A stretch of 64,000 nt of DNA, from the NCBI GenBank assembly GCA_036388555.1, contig DASVRP010000014.1:1-64000 (forward strand). Reading direction: 5' to 3'. Positions 1 to 8,785 of the stretch are shown piece after piece. Numbering within the stretch: position 1 is the stretch's first letter; each line of letters begins with the position of its first letter. Source of the stretch: UBA4665 sp036388555 (GTDB lineage: Bacteria; Patescibacteriota; Saccharimonadia; Saccharimonadales; UBA4665). A model generated the notes under the pieces. That model searched no databases. It was not told the DNA's origin and saw only the letters and a list, made by a program, of their open reading frames with translations. The translations under genes were made by a program, and so were the position numbers.

Positions 1-1
1 C

Positions 2-130
2 GAGGATTGTATGGACTACAACTTCTACCGGCCGCACAGCATGCTACGCATGCGTACACCGGTGGAATACCTGCAAGGTATTCCAGGCTACGAGAGTGCT
101 ACACTGGACACAAGTGTCCTATATGTTTAG
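2..130 (+). pseudogene. C-terminal end of an integrase-core (DDE) transposase, cut by the window edge
   Basis: An open frame enters from the left edge and stops at TAG 128-130. Its last residues contain YNFYRPHSML followed by TPVEYL, the pattern at the end of the integrase catalytic core (rve_3) of IS3/IS481-type transposases, YN..RPH..L....TP.EYL. Only about 42 codons are visible, so it may be intact further left. It places an insertion sequence directly at the left border of the accessory region. Confidence 0.6.
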
Positions 131-193
131 GAGTCCGACCAGTGGATAAGCGAGCTTATTGACATAAGCATCAAAAAAAGTTATAATAAAATA

Positions 194-1210
194 ATGCTAA
201 AGTCTTTCAACAAGACTGTTGATGCGTTACCGCTGTCGGGAAAATACGCTATCCAGCCCTCAATGAAGGGCTATATTTCATCTGGCCGGAATGGCGAGCG
301 GACGAAGCTGGCCGGTGTCACTACATTACTGGGCGCATACGTCGTACTCCATGCTGTCCAAGCTGCCATGGGCTACGAGGCGATGACAAGCCATCTTGAA
401 CATGCCGGATCATCAATTGGTGAAGCCACCGACGGCGTACGGTCGGTCGTGGATGGAACCTATATGGCTGTCAACGCGGCAGTTACAGTCCGGCAGGCTG
501 AGCTGATGCATACCCTGCACAAGATACGGATGCGTAAGAAAGAGCGCCGGCAGACACAGCAAGCTGCGGTGCTTGCCCGCCAGTCAATCGCTGACCAGGA
601 CCCTCTCAAAGCGGATACGGCTGCGAACCGGGCTGTCGTCCGGACGCTGGAACGTGAACCGGCACTGCTGCGCAAAGCGGAACAATCAGTACCGCACACC
701 GTACCAATCGACTCTGTAAAAGCAGATATCGCCGCCAACTTCGATGCGATACGGATGATCGATACAAAACCGGGTAAGCAGACGTTAAGACCCTCGGGCA
801 CGTACGATCCGGTTGCTGAAGATATTGCCGATAATGCCGCCGCGGTCAAAAACTTCGAATCTGAACTTATTTCACATATTGATCAATCTATAGAACCCAG
901 GTCGCTCCGCGACCGGCTGCGTATCGGCGAACGCACGAAAAGGATCGTCCAAGCAAGGAATTTCGCATTAGGTTTCACTATCGCCGGCCAATGCATCTTC
1001 CTTGAGTCGGCATATGATGCTTCAGCGGGTAACGAACAGCTCACCTGTGTCGCGGATGCCCAGGATAGCCTCCTGCGTATCCAGGAGGCGCAGGCATCCG
1101 GTGCAGAATTCCGCGAATACGACGGCGAATCGGAGAGAACTGTTTCGTATGATGAATTCCGCGCCAATTATGCACAAAGCTGTGACGTTGATCCGTCGGC
1201 GCTCGGTTGA
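194..1210 (+). CDS. Hypothetical protein with N-terminal hydrophobic segment and internal repeats
   Basis: A 338-residue protein I do not recognise. A hydrophobic stretch at about residues 39-61 (GVTTLLGAYVVLHAVQAAMG) could be a membrane segment; a very basic patch follows at about 110-120 (KIRMRKKERR). The middle holds three related units with the pattern A-D-x-A-x-N-x-A-x-x-x-x-x-x-x (KADTAANRAVVRTLE, KADIAANFDAIRMID, AEDIADNAAAVKNFE), suggesting a repeated helical hairpin. A second moderately hydrophobic part lies near 258-275. It stands alone between the transposase remnant and a convergent membrane-anchored gene. Function unknown. Confidence 0.6.
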   Translation: MLKSFNKTVDALPLSGKYAIQPSMKGYISSGRNGERTKLAGVTTLLGAYVVLHAVQAAMGYEAMTSHLEHAGSSIGEATDGVRSVVDGTYMAVNAAVTVRQAELMHTLHKIRMRKKERRQTQQAAVLARQSIADQDPLKADTAANRAVVRTLEREPALLRKAEQSVPHTVPIDSVKADIAANFDAIRMIDTKPGKQTLRPSGTYDPVAEDIADNAAAVKNFESELISHIDQSIEPRSLRDRLRIGERTKRIVQARNFALGFTIAGQCIFLESAYDASAGNEQLTCVADAQDSLLRIQEAQASGAEFREYDGESERTVSYDEFRANYAQSCDVDPSALG

Positions 1211-1294
1211 TTGTAATAAATTGAGAGAAGAGGGCCGGACGGACCGAGTATATACGCTACAAAATAGTTAAGGCATTGAAATAGTCGCTGTTGC

Positions 1295-1831
1295 TTACTC
1301 GCTTGCTAAAGCGGCCTTCAACAGGGACTTGTTGTACGAGTTGTTGTTCCTGACTTCGGTGATGTCGGCCTGGGTGAGGATCTTGTCCATGATCTCGAAT
1401 CCGTAGTCGGAGTTGACTTCGTCGAGCACGTTGATTGTGGCGGACATGTCTTCCTTGGTGGCGGTCGCGGAACCGAGCTTCTTGTAGGCGTTACCGAGGG
1501 CGACGGTGTCCTTGCCAAGCTCTTCGATCTGGGTCTTGCCCTGGTAACAGCTCAGGCTGACGGATTCCCATTCGTATTCATAGTTGACGCAGTCAGTCTC
1601 GGCGGCTACCTTCAAGGTGTCTTCGCCCTCTTTGATGTAATCAGCGCCGAGCTGGTCGAATGGTACGAGGTCTTTTTCGTCGACTCCCTGGACGTATTCC
1701 TCGGCCTGCTGCTGTGACATGCCGGTGTCAGCGGCAAAATTGCTGACGACGTCGGCCTGGTTGATCGTATATGCGCTGCCACCGATCACGACGGTGACGA
1801 CTGCTCCGATAGCTAATTCCTTGATACTCAT
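1295..1831 (-). CDS. Hypothetical membrane-anchored exported protein
   Basis: 178 residues. The N-terminus (MSIKELAIGAVVTVVIGGSA) is a signal-anchor or signal peptide; the rest is acidic and soluble, so it is probably displayed outside the membrane. Two cysteines about 14 residues apart (DCVNYEYEW...LSCYQG) could form a disulfide. The start is supported by AGGA a few bases upstream. Its promoter region (1867-1937) is a near copy of the one in front of the helicase operon at 12.2 kb, so the two may be co-regulated. No family recognised. Confidence 0.6.
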   Translation of the reverse strand: MSIKELAIGAVVTVVIGGSAYTINQADVVSNFAADTGMSQQQAEEYVQGVDEKDLVPFDQLGADYIKEGEDTLKVAAETDCVNYEYEWESVSLSCYQGKTQIEELGKDTVALGNAYKKLGSATATKEDMSATINVLDEVNSDYGFEIMDKILTQADITEVRNNNSYNKSLLKAALASE

Positions 1832-1866
1832 GGGTTCCTGTCTCTCTTAGGGCCGGACAAAGCACG

Positions 1867-1937
1867 ACCTGTAAAATAATACTATGAAATATTATACACT
1901 AAAACAAAATGTAAATCAAGGCAATAATATGTTATGA
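1867..1937 (-). promoter_or_regulatory. Promoter region, copy 1 of a duplicated ~70-bp upstream element
   Basis: Read on the minus strand there is TTGATT (1919-1914), a 17-nt spacer and TATAAT (1896-1891), driving the gene that starts at 1831. The similarity to the block at 12181-12255 runs well beyond the promoter boxes: upstream TTATTGCCTTG and downstream TATxGTAT/GGTC parts are shared too, about three quarters of positions by eye. Confidence 0.55.
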
Positions 1938-1968
1938 CAAGTTTCCGAGTATTATATAATCGAGAGAT

Positions 1969-2322
1969 ATGAAAAGATTACTCAAACTGACGTACGCCTA
2001 TATCATCCTTTCGCTGTTCACCGGGCCGGGAATCTTATCTTTCGGCCTTGGAGATCATCCGAGCGGAGGGGACTGTGGAGATTCGTCGTGGGGATCGGCT
2101 TCATTTGCGGTACGAGAGGCGTATTTCGCAGATGCGTCTATACGGTTGTTGGTGCCGGCATCGATAATGGCGGCGTTGGGAGTCACGCTGCTCGTCTTAT
2201 TGTTACGCAGGGGTTTTGCGTCCGGCGAAAAGAGTAGGGTCATGTTGCCGTCACTCGGAATAATATTGATGCTTTCCGGCTACCTAATGCTTATATTGCT
2301 TGCGATGGGTGACTTTTGCTGA
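1969..2322 (+). CDS. Small integral membrane protein, unknown
   Basis: 117 residues with three likely membrane segments: about 5-25 (LTYAYIILSLFTGPGILSFG), 58-80 (ASIMAALGVTLLVLLLRR) and 93-115 (MLPSLGIILMLSGYLMLILL). A cysteine/glycine-rich loop (GGDCGDSSWGS) lies between the first two and the protein ends in Cys. TATAAT ends 8 nt before the ATG and no clear Shine-Dalgarno is present, so the mRNA is probably leaderless. No family recognised. Confidence 0.5.
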   Translation: MKRLLKLTYAYIILSLFTGPGILSFGLGDHPSGGDCGDSSWGSASFAVREAYFADASIRLLVPASIMAALGVTLLVLLLRRGFASGEKSRVMLPSLGIILMLSGYLMLILLAMGDFC

Positions 2323-2345
2323 GTCGAGGCTCAACGTAGCCTCTG

Positions 2346-2834
2346 TTACAAATGCTTGATTTTCCGGAAGGCACGCATGGTGTTTATGAATCCGCCCGTG
2401 AATTTCTCGGGTGACTTTTCCATCATTTCCAGTAGCTCTGACAACTTCATGGGTATGATTTCTGCAACTTCTTCGCTAGGAGCAAACGACCAATCCTGAT
2501 CCGCCACACACTCGTATAAGCCGAACATATGCTGGTATGCTCCCTCATCCGAGTAAAAGGTTGATAGGAATTGCAGCGGTTGTGTCAGTCCCAACTCTTC
2601 CATCGCTTCTCGGCTTGCCGCCGTCGCATAGTCTTCGCCCTTGGACACATGGCCACCGACCGAATGGTCCAGCAGCCCGCCGCTGCCCTTGTGTACCTGG
2701 ACATACAGCTCCCCATTCTCGTTAAAGACATACACAGCAGCTACCCGGTGGAGCAATCCTTGGGCATGTGCGGTAGGCTTGTCCGTAGTGCCAATAACTA
2801 TATCGTCCTTGTCGACGAGATCAAATAGTTCCAT
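2346..2834 (-). CDS. Nudix hydrolase, isopentenyl-diphosphate isomerase-like subgroup
   Basis: 162 residues with a complete Nudix box (GX5EX7REUXEEXGU) as GHVSKGEDY...REAMEELGL at about residues 61-83, which binds Mg and cleaves nucleoside-diphosphate-linked substrates. The N-terminus (DLVDKDDIVIGTTDK) and HRVAAVYVF are typical of the IDI-like branch found in many bacteria, whose true substrates are usually unknown. TACACT lies 6 nt before the ATG, consistent with a leaderless mRNA. It heads a minus-strand group of nucleotide-handling genes. Confidence 0.85.
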   Translation of the reverse strand: MELFDLVDKDDIVIGTTDKPTAHAQGLLHRVAAVYVFNENGELYVQVHKGSGGLLDHSVGGHVSKGEDYATAASREAMEELGLTQPLQFLSTFYSDEGAYQHMFGLYECVADQDWSFAPSEEVAEIIPMKLSELLEMMEKSPEKFTGGFINTMRAFRKIKHL

Positions 2835-2879
2835 GGGATGAGTGTACCAGAAAAATGCCGCTTAAAACATCAAACCTAA

Positions 2880-3338
2880 CTATGTGAGAGTCAACAATTC
2901 TCGGCATTCGTTACGAAGGAATTCCTCATATAACTCTAATGTGGGCGTGCCACTCTCGATGATAGTACGAGATGGAATTTGTACTCTCCAATGTGCTTGA
3001 GGCGTTTCGTCTTTATGACTGGCGCCATACACAATACCTTTGCATTTTGCCCAGATCGCCGCTGATGTGCACATAGGACAAGGCTCATAGGTAGTATATA
3101 AGTAGCAGTCATCCAGATAACGGGAGCCAAGTCTGTCGGCTGCCGCGCGGATCGCGTTCATCTCGGCATGGGCGGTAGGGTCATTGTCGAGAATAATGGT
3201 CGTGTAGGCTTCTGAGATAACAACACTATCCTTGATTATTACTGCCGCAATAGCGTGGCCACCTTTTTGATAATTGTCCCTGGCGAGTTGTATAGCCCGC
3301 TCCATAGTAGCCGTATCAGGAGACATGGCTGCTGCCAT
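2880..3338 (-). CDS. Cytidine/guanine deaminase-like zinc deaminase
   Basis: 152 residues of the CMP/dCMP-type deaminase fold. The zinc site is complete: HAE at residues 57-59 and PCPMC at 86-90, with Glu59 the proton shuttle. Sequence around ILDNDPTAHAEMNAIR and the C-terminal EF.R.EC resemble guanine deaminase/tRNA-adenosine deaminase relatives, so the substrate could be a free base, nucleoside or nucleotide. Its start overlaps the end of the NADAR gene by 23 nt (an alternative ATG is at 3326), so the two are probably co-translated. Confidence 0.85.
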   Translation of the reverse strand: MAAAMSPDTATMERAIQLARDNYQKGGHAIAAVIIKDSVVISEAYTTIILDNDPTAHAEMNAIRAAADRLGSRYLDDCYLYTTYEPCPMCTSAAIWAKCKGIVYGASHKDETPQAHWRVQIPSRTIIESGTPTLELYEEFLRNECRELLTLT

Positions 3339-3831
3339 ACTTGCTTGGCTCGTTATTCATCTCATCCCGTAACCGCATCCAGACTTTACCAAGCTCATTA
3401 CGGCCTTTATGATCTTCGCCCCAGCCCCAAAATGAATCAATTGGTGAATCCTCGACAATTTCCAAATCGAGCGTTTGCCGCAGTTTATCCTGGACATATG
3501 CATGTTGCTGCAGTTTATGACGGCAGATGTCCTCCATGATGCTAATCTTGATATCTTCCCAGTTGTTAGGAGCTTTGTTGGCATTCTGTTTTGCAAGAAT
3601 CCAAGTGTCGTATGCAGAACGTGCCTTATATATCGTTTCTGCCAGCTCAGGATCGGTATCAAAAAAGTGAGCAGCCTGATAGGCATGTTCAGTCGTAGGC
3701 CATAATCGGCCGCGCCACTCTATCTGGAATGCCTCGAAGTTCCCGAAACAGAAGAATTCACGGGCGTAAAAACCGACTATGTCCCCAGAATAATCCAATA
3801 GAGGATCGCGAAATTTCAGTAATTTTGTCAT
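3316..3831 (-). CDS. NADAR family protein (YbiA/DUF1768-like)
   Basis: 171 residues matching the NADAR fold: FYAREFFCFGNFEAF, W-x-T-x-E-H-A-Y-Q-A-A-H at about 44-55, a central lysine/glutamine-rich helix (RHKLQQHAYVQDKL), then EDSPIDSFWGWG and the final GRNELGKVWMRLR. Known members act on ADP-ribose-linked or riboflavin-pathway substrates, including removal of ADP-ribose from guanosine. GGAG lies just upstream of the ATG, as does TATAAT. It is co-transcribed with two deaminases and a Nudix enzyme; no DarT-type toxin is visible nearby. Confidence 0.85.
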   Translation of the reverse strand: MTKLLKFRDPLLDYSGDIVGFYAREFFCFGNFEAFQIEWRGRLWPTTEHAYQAAHFFDTDPELAETIYKARSAYDTWILAKQNANKAPNNWEDIKISIMEDICRHKLQQHAYVQDKLRQTLDLEIVEDSPIDSFWGWGEDHKGRNELGKVWMRLRDEMNNEPSKYGSSHVS

Positions 3832-3897
3832 ACTCCGGATTATACATAAAATTGCAAAAAACCAGTAGGCGCCGCAGCTGGTACGTGCCGGTCCAGC

Positions 3898-4389
3898 CTA
3901 AGGACGAGTGAAGTAGGCGTAAGATTTCTGGTTATATTCGACAGCGTCGTACATATCTGCCCCGTCATTATTCCAGAGAGCAAATTGACTAATGCCAGAT
4001 TCCAGGGTAAGCCGGCTACAAGTCGTACAGTAAGGATCGCCAGCATACGTAAACTCGCCATCCTCATCTACGCGCATGAAATAGAGTATTGACCCGTCTA
4101 TGTCATCACGGTTACGCTTACAGGCGTCCAGAATTGCGCGCCATTCTGCATGGGTGCAGCAGGTCTTATCGTATTTCGGTTTGATGGATACGTCGTACTG
4201 TGCGTCGCATGTCCGGTTGGCTTCATCCGCAAAGGCGGGTCCATTATATCCTTGCCCGATGATTTTGCCGTTTTTCACAATGACGGTACCGCATTTGCCG
4301 TTATGACATGTGGCGACTTTGGCTAATTCCGCTGCGGCCTTGAAAAAGGGTAGTATAACCTCGAGGTCTTTGCCGGTGACTCGTACCAT
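3898..4389 (-). CDS. dCMP/cytidylate deaminase-like zinc deaminase
   Basis: 163 residues. The zinc-binding and catalytic residues are present: HAE at residues 80-82 (THAEWRAI) and PYCTTC at 119-124. The N-terminal VILPFFKAAAELAKVATC and KCGTVIVKNGKIIGQGYNG follow the dCMP deaminase pattern, although the insert between them carries extra cysteines (DEANRTCDAQY, KTCCTH). The likely reaction is dCMP to dUMP or a related deamination. TATAAT lies 8 nt before the start. It diverges from the kinase gene at 4444. Confidence 0.8.
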   Translation of the reverse strand: MVRVTGKDLEVILPFFKAAAELAKVATCHNGKCGTVIVKNGKIIGQGYNGPAFADEANRTCDAQYDVSIKPKYDKTCCTHAEWRAILDACKRNRDDIDGSILYFMRVDEDGEFTYAGDPYCTTCSRLTLESGISQFALWNNDGADMYDAVEYNQKSYAYFTRP

Positions 4390-4443
4390 ACGAGTAAATT
4401 ATAAGATAATTGTTTGACATTACAAGCGTAGTATAATTGTCAC

Positions 4444-5022
4444 ATGTTACAGACAGATGCATTCAACGAGGATATCGCTGCAGCCTACGGGCAACAGCAG
4501 CCATATCAGCATGTAGGGCATCCTCCGACCATGCTCATATTCAGTGCCATTCCGGGTAGCGGCAAGACGACGCTCGCCAAACGATTGTGGCATGATTTCA
4601 AGGCGCAATATATTAACCATGATGATATCCGCAACCTCATCAGAGAACGTGGCATTGAGCCTGAAAACCTTTTTATGCCACCTATCAGTCGGATACTTGT
4701 ACATCGGATGATTTCGAGTGATGAGAACAAATTTGTCATTCTCGACGGCAGCCTCGATCGTACCTGGGAAATCTTTTTTGACCATGCAAAAGAATTACAT
4801 GCAAAAACTATACTTATCCGAATTGAACTTCCTATAAGCGTCATACGGGAACGTCTTCTGCAGCGCGACGGTGTAAACGGACCGCTTTTGGGTCGGCTTG
4901 ATCAGTTCAGGAATGATTTTAAAAATTGCCGTAAGCAAGTAACAGCAGATATTACCGTGGGTGAAAATTATGACTATGCTACGGTCCTGCAAGCCATCAG
5001 AGATAAAATCCCGTCACTGTAA
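4444..5022 (+). CDS. P-loop kinase / zeta-toxin-like AAA_33 ATPase
   Basis: 192 residues. The Walker A motif is SAIPGSGKTTLAKRL at about 35-49, followed by INHDDIRNLIRERG, the D-D-x-R arrangement of AAA_33/zeta-like kinases that phosphorylate small molecules or nucleosides. A later IRERLLQRD supplies a lid-like arginine region. TATAAT (4432-4437) ends 6 nt before ATG, so the mRNA is probably leaderless. It is the only plus-strand member of the nucleotide cluster and faces the operon at 5.0-12.0 kb. Substrate unknown. Confidence 0.75.
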   Translation: MLQTDAFNEDIAAAYGQQQPYQHVGHPPTMLIFSAIPGSGKTTLAKRLWHDFKAQYINHDDIRNLIRERGIEPENLFMPPISRILVHRMISSDENKFVILDGSLDRTWEIFFDHAKELHAKTILIRIELPISVIRERLLQRDGVNGPLLGRLDQFRNDFKNCRKQVTADITVGENYDYATVLQAIRDKIPSL

Positions 5023-5048
5023 CGTACTTTGAGTGTCCTTATTCCGGC

Positions 5049-8000
5049 TTATTCGTAATATATGACACCCGGCACCGTCCGCACGCTACCGTTTTGAATG
5101 CGGTCACGAAGATCGTCGATCACGATCTGGCTCATGCTGCTACCATGCCTTGTGACGAGGTAGATGGAGTGCTGTATGTCACTGCGTTTCGATAAGTTCC
5201 ACTGTGATTCGCTTATGGTGAACCGTTTCTTTTCCAGATCGGCCTTGATGACTGCGATGGTCTTGATAATCTTTGCGTTTTCACTGATTTCGATATTGTA
5301 GCCGCTCTGATTTTTTGGGAGAAGCAGTATCCGGATTGTCTTTGCGCCCTTACGCAGTGTGTACGACGCCTTGTCTTCGCCCTGTGCCTGTGTCGTATAT
5401 CCGTCGCCTTCGTACCATTCGATAAGGCCTTTCAGGACCTCGCGCTCCTCGAGTTCGACATTGGACTGGGTGCTCTCCGCGGCAACCCGGGTCGTAACGG
5501 CATGGCTGTTTCGGGTATCGGCGGCCTCGTATGATTCGCTGGCATCAAGGCTGTCGTCGAGAGGGGTGTCTGCATGTGCAGCCGTAACGGTCTGGGCAGT
5601 GTCGGCTTCGCCTATGTCATCTGTTTCCGGCGAGGTTTCTCTCTGATCTTCATAGTCGGTCTGCTCATCAATCGTACCCGAAATCCGTGTATTGAGACGC
5701 TCCGACTTTTTGCGCTTTTCGAGCATGGTACGCCGTAACTCATGCATCTCTTCGGATGTGAGGTTGAGTTCCCGCATGAGCTGAATCGCTTCCCGTTCCT
5801 TATCCGAGAGCTGCTTGATGATGTCATCGTTCGACCAGGGGAGGTTCTGTAGTACATTGTCACGGGGCAGTTTGTACCGGTCGCAAAAATCGTCAAAAGA
5901 TATATCTGCCGTCCGTACCATCTGGTCGTCACGGGCGATCCAAGCGACTTCCGTCAGCAACTTGTAGACACTGCTCGGACCGATCACTTCCTTTTTGGCG
6001 CCGTAGTGCGTCCATTCGAACGTTTCCTTGAATTGATCAGGGAGGATATTCAGGAGCAGGGGAGCTAAGCGTGCCGTTATGTCACCGGTAAGCGTTCCGG
6101 ATAATACGGCGGCCAGTGCAACACTTTCGTAATCTGTCCGTTTGTAGTCTTTGGTGCTTGTTCCATATTCCTGGCTCGAGCCGACTGATTCATAGAGCTT
6201 TATGAATGCTTCCCGGTTCGTATGAAACTCAATTCTTTCCTTAACTTTCAGATGGTCTATAAGCCCGAGCTTTAAGCAGACTTCCCGGTAGGCTGCGTTG
6301 TTGCCGATGAAGCTGCTACAGAAAAACTCAGGGTGATCTGCGCCGAGCAGGTATTTCAGGTCGGTGTTGTACGAGTCGTACAGGTCTGCCGCGTGCTTGT
6401 ATTCGCCTGTTTCCGACGGAACGAAGGAGATGAATCTCAGGAACGTCTCTATGTCGGCTTTATCTTTTGGCTCGCTCTGGCTATAGATGTCGGCGACCGC
6501 CTTGAATATCTCCAGCTTTTCGTCACTGGTTTTGTCATTGTAGTCCTTGAAATAATCTTCTTTGAGGACGATGACGGGCTTCCGCTCAGTGATGCCAAGT
6601 TCGCTCAGGAAACTCTTCATCCTGCTTTTGGTCTCATCGCTCACCCCGATGGCTTCAGTGAGGAACATCGGGTGTATCGTGCGGTGGTCCGGGATGCCTT
6701 TGGATGGACGGAATACGATCGGATTATCATTGAAGTACGCAGCAGTAAAGCTGCCGGATTTGGTCTTGATGATGGCCGTCTCTTTCAATGTCCGTCTGAA
6801 GATTTCCATCCAGTTATCCCTCATCATCGACTTCAGACAATATCCGTAGAGCTTATAGAGCCATTCGTCGGTCTGCTCATGCAGGTTGAGCTTTTCCTCA
6901 GTGATCAGATTCAGCAGGTGGATAGGCTTGAATGTCCTCACACCTGTCCGGTTGATGAATGCGGTAGCTGCTGCCGAAAGTCCCCGATGCGCGAAATTCA
7001 TGTTTAGCACCGGATCGAGCAATGTCACCGCTTCTGAGTCGTCAGCTAGTACCACCCGCGTAGCCGGCATCAGCCCGCCACGATTCGTCGGTACGAACGG
7101 CCGGCTCTTGATATCTTCCAGGAACGTTGCCTGGAGCTTCTTGTATAGGGGGAAGTCTTCTGTCTCTTCCATACTATCGATCGGCATACTATGGTTGAAT
7201 ACGTCGACGGTAAAGAGGCCCAGCGACCGTAACTTGTCGATGCTGCTCGAGAACAAGCCGCTGAACTTGTCGACGATCAATCTGTTGTACGGCAATTCAA
7301 AGTCAATTGATTCCCGTGTCGTTGATGTCTGGAAGGGCGCATGCACCATGAAGGGAAGGTTGCTGTCGATGATCGTCGGAAAGAACACAGAGATCCTGGA
7401 TCCGACCACCGGTGTGACGACGCCGTCGATGAGCTGATACACGATCGAACAGCTGTCGCGGGAAAATTTAAGCAGCTCGATGGCGTTGTCGTCTGCCTGA
7501 TACTGGATCCTGCTGAAGGACCGGTCTGCTTCTTTGCGGCTAACCGCTATGGACGGCAACTGCTCGTCTGCTATCAGAATATCTACCTTGCAGAGATTGT
7601 TGAGGTAGAGGATGGTCTCGGGCGACATGCTTCGCAGCAGGGCTTCATTGCGCTGGAACAGCGTTGTCTTACTGTCGGGCTTAAGGTCGAACCGGAAGAT
7701 CGTCGTGAACCCTTCCAGGTCACGCCCCGGGATCTCTGAAGGCACCGAGAGGTTTTCGATCTGGAAATTATATGTCGTTGAGTAGATCAACGGCTTGTCG
7801 GTAACGGCGAACACTGCCTTGAAGCCGACACCGAACTTGCCGATGGCGACAGGGCTGTGCGTATCTGTGCTGTGCGTATCTTTTGAGGAGTTGCCGACAC
7901 CAGTGATGGAAATGATGTCGCTCAGTGAGAATTCTTTGGATCCGTCGTGGAAGAATTCGATCTTATCCTGCGACAGGACGAACTTGACGGTCGTTGCCTT

Positions 8001-8180
8001 GGCATCATCCGCATTCTGCAGGAGCTCGTAGATGAAGTGGGTCGGTTCCTTGTAAATATTCGTCAGGATACCGGTATAGTCATCGCCGGACTTCTTGTCG
8101 ATCTTGTATTTTTCGGCGCGCCACTGGGAAATCTCGCTGAAAGTTCGGCACTCGTCAAGGTCCCTGTCCAGTATGTTCAT
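5049..8180 (-). CDS. GHKL (sacsin/Hsp90-like) ATPase with DUF3883-like C-terminus, defence-type
   Basis: 1043 residues. The N-terminal ATPase has the sacsin-type N-box ELLQNADDA (52-60), HDG at 78-80 and the glycine lid GKFGVGFKA (114-122), an Hsp90/histidine-kinase-like nucleotide pocket. A long middle region follows, then a charged coiled-coil-like linker (about 790-880) rich in E/R/K. The last ~110 residues, ending RFTISESQWNLSK...YLVTRHG, resemble the DUF3883 (NO VEIN) nuclease-like domain, but the usual E-x-K is not evident. It overlaps the DUF4391 gene by 4 nt (ATGA) as the third gene of the operon. Such ATPases are common in antiphage systems; the role here is inferred. Confidence 0.8.
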   Translation of the reverse strand: MNILDRDLDECRTFSEISQWRAEKYKIDKKSGDDYTGILTNIYKEPTHFIYELLQNADDAKATTVKFVLSQDKIEFFHDGSKEFSLSDIISITGVGNSSKDTHSTDTHSPVAIGKFGVGFKAVFAVTDKPLIYSTTYNFQIENLSVPSEIPGRDLEGFTTIFRFDLKPDSKTTLFQRNEALLRSMSPETILYLNNLCKVDILIADEQLPSIAVSRKEADRSFSRIQYQADDNAIELLKFSRDSCSIVYQLIDGVVTPVVGSRISVFFPTIIDSNLPFMVHAPFQTSTTRESIDFELPYNRLIVDKFSGLFSSSIDKLRSLGLFTVDVFNHSMPIDSMEETEDFPLYKKLQATFLEDIKSRPFVPTNRGGLMPATRVVLADDSEAVTLLDPVLNMNFAHRGLSAAATAFINRTGVRTFKPIHLLNLITEEKLNLHEQTDEWLYKLYGYCLKSMMRDNWMEIFRRTLKETAIIKTKSGSFTAAYFNDNPIVFRPSKGIPDHRTIHPMFLTEAIGVSDETKSRMKSFLSELGITERKPVIVLKEDYFKDYNDKTSDEKLEIFKAVADIYSQSEPKDKADIETFLRFISFVPSETGEYKHAADLYDSYNTDLKYLLGADHPEFFCSSFIGNNAAYREVCLKLGLIDHLKVKERIEFHTNREAFIKLYESVGSSQEYGTSTKDYKRTDYESVALAAVLSGTLTGDITARLAPLLLNILPDQFKETFEWTHYGAKKEVIGPSSVYKLLTEVAWIARDDQMVRTADISFDDFCDRYKLPRDNVLQNLPWSNDDIIKQLSDKEREAIQLMRELNLTSEEMHELRRTMLEKRKKSERLNTRISGTIDEQTDYEDQRETSPETDDIGEADTAQTVTAAHADTPLDDSLDASESYEAADTRNSHAVTTRVAAESTQSNVELEEREVLKGLIEWYEGDGYTTQAQGEDKASYTLRKGAKTIRILLLPKNQSGYNIEISENAKIIKTIAVIKADLEKKRFTISESQWNLSKRSDIQHSIYLVTRHGSSMSQIVIDDLRDRIQNGSVRTVPGVIYYE

Positions 8181-8785
8181 CCCAATAACTCCTTAAGTTC
8201 CAGCTCTAGGTCGTGGCGTTCTCTAGCCAGGCCCTGGCGTCTGGGTATATCTGTTTCCTTCCGGGACTTTGCGGTTAAGGCATCGATAGTTCTTTTGAGC
8301 TTGGCGGCCCGTACTAATTTTTCGGTGTCGCCATCAACTGCCGCAAAACGTGGGGAGATCTGCAGGAGATAGTTCTTGTAGAGTGTGTCCGTCGAATCTC
8401 CCTTGGGCTCCAGCGAGACCCCGGATTGCCATCCGGTCGACAGCACGACGGGACCATTGGCGCTAGCTGTGACTGCTGCCGCCTGGCTACCTTTGCCACC
8501 ATGGACGACGAAGACGATAGGGTAGGGCACTGATTTCTGCAGGCATACCAGGACCGCACTATCCAGCTCGTGAGCGCTCAGCTTGATTTCGAAAACCTGG
8601 AACTCGGCAATGTCGCCGGAAGATATATCCATCGTCGCCGGAGCGACTTTATTTTTCCAGACGATGCGGTCGATCTGCTGCTCGATCAGGTCTTGCAGCT
8701 TCGGCGTCATGCCAGGTTGCTTGTAAAAGCTCGTCTTGGCGACGAACCGGTCTGTCTCTGTAGATTTCGGCAGGTTCAGGCTCAT
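8177..8785 (-). CDS. DUF4391 domain-containing protein
   Basis: 202 residues. The opening LNLPKSTETDRFVAKTSFYK and the IVWKNKVAPATMDI segment (about 38-52) match DUF4391, a family usually found between a helicase and a DNA methyltransferase in type III-like restriction or related defence loci. The C-terminal ~60 residues are a charged helix (KRTIDALTAKSRKETDIPRR), probably coiled coil for partner binding. It overlaps both neighbours by ATGA junctions, so the three proteins are likely made in fixed ratio. Biochemical role unknown. Confidence 0.8.
   Translation of the reverse strand: MSLNLPKSTETDRFVAKTSFYKQPGMTPKLQDLIEQQIDRIVWKNKVAPATMDISSGDIAEFQVFEIKLSAHELDSAVLVCLQKSVPYPIVFVVHGGKGSQAAAVTASANGPVVLSTGWQSGVSLEPKGDSTDTLYKNYLLQISPRFAAVDGDTEKLVRAAKLKRTIDALTAKSRKETDIPRRQGLARERHDLELELKELLG

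Noticed and set aside
6333..7007. Long plus-strand open frames opposite the GHKL ATPase and helicase (e.g. 6333-7007, 9979-10764)
   Set aside because: They are antisense shadows of strongly supported genes; translations are low-complexity with no motifs.
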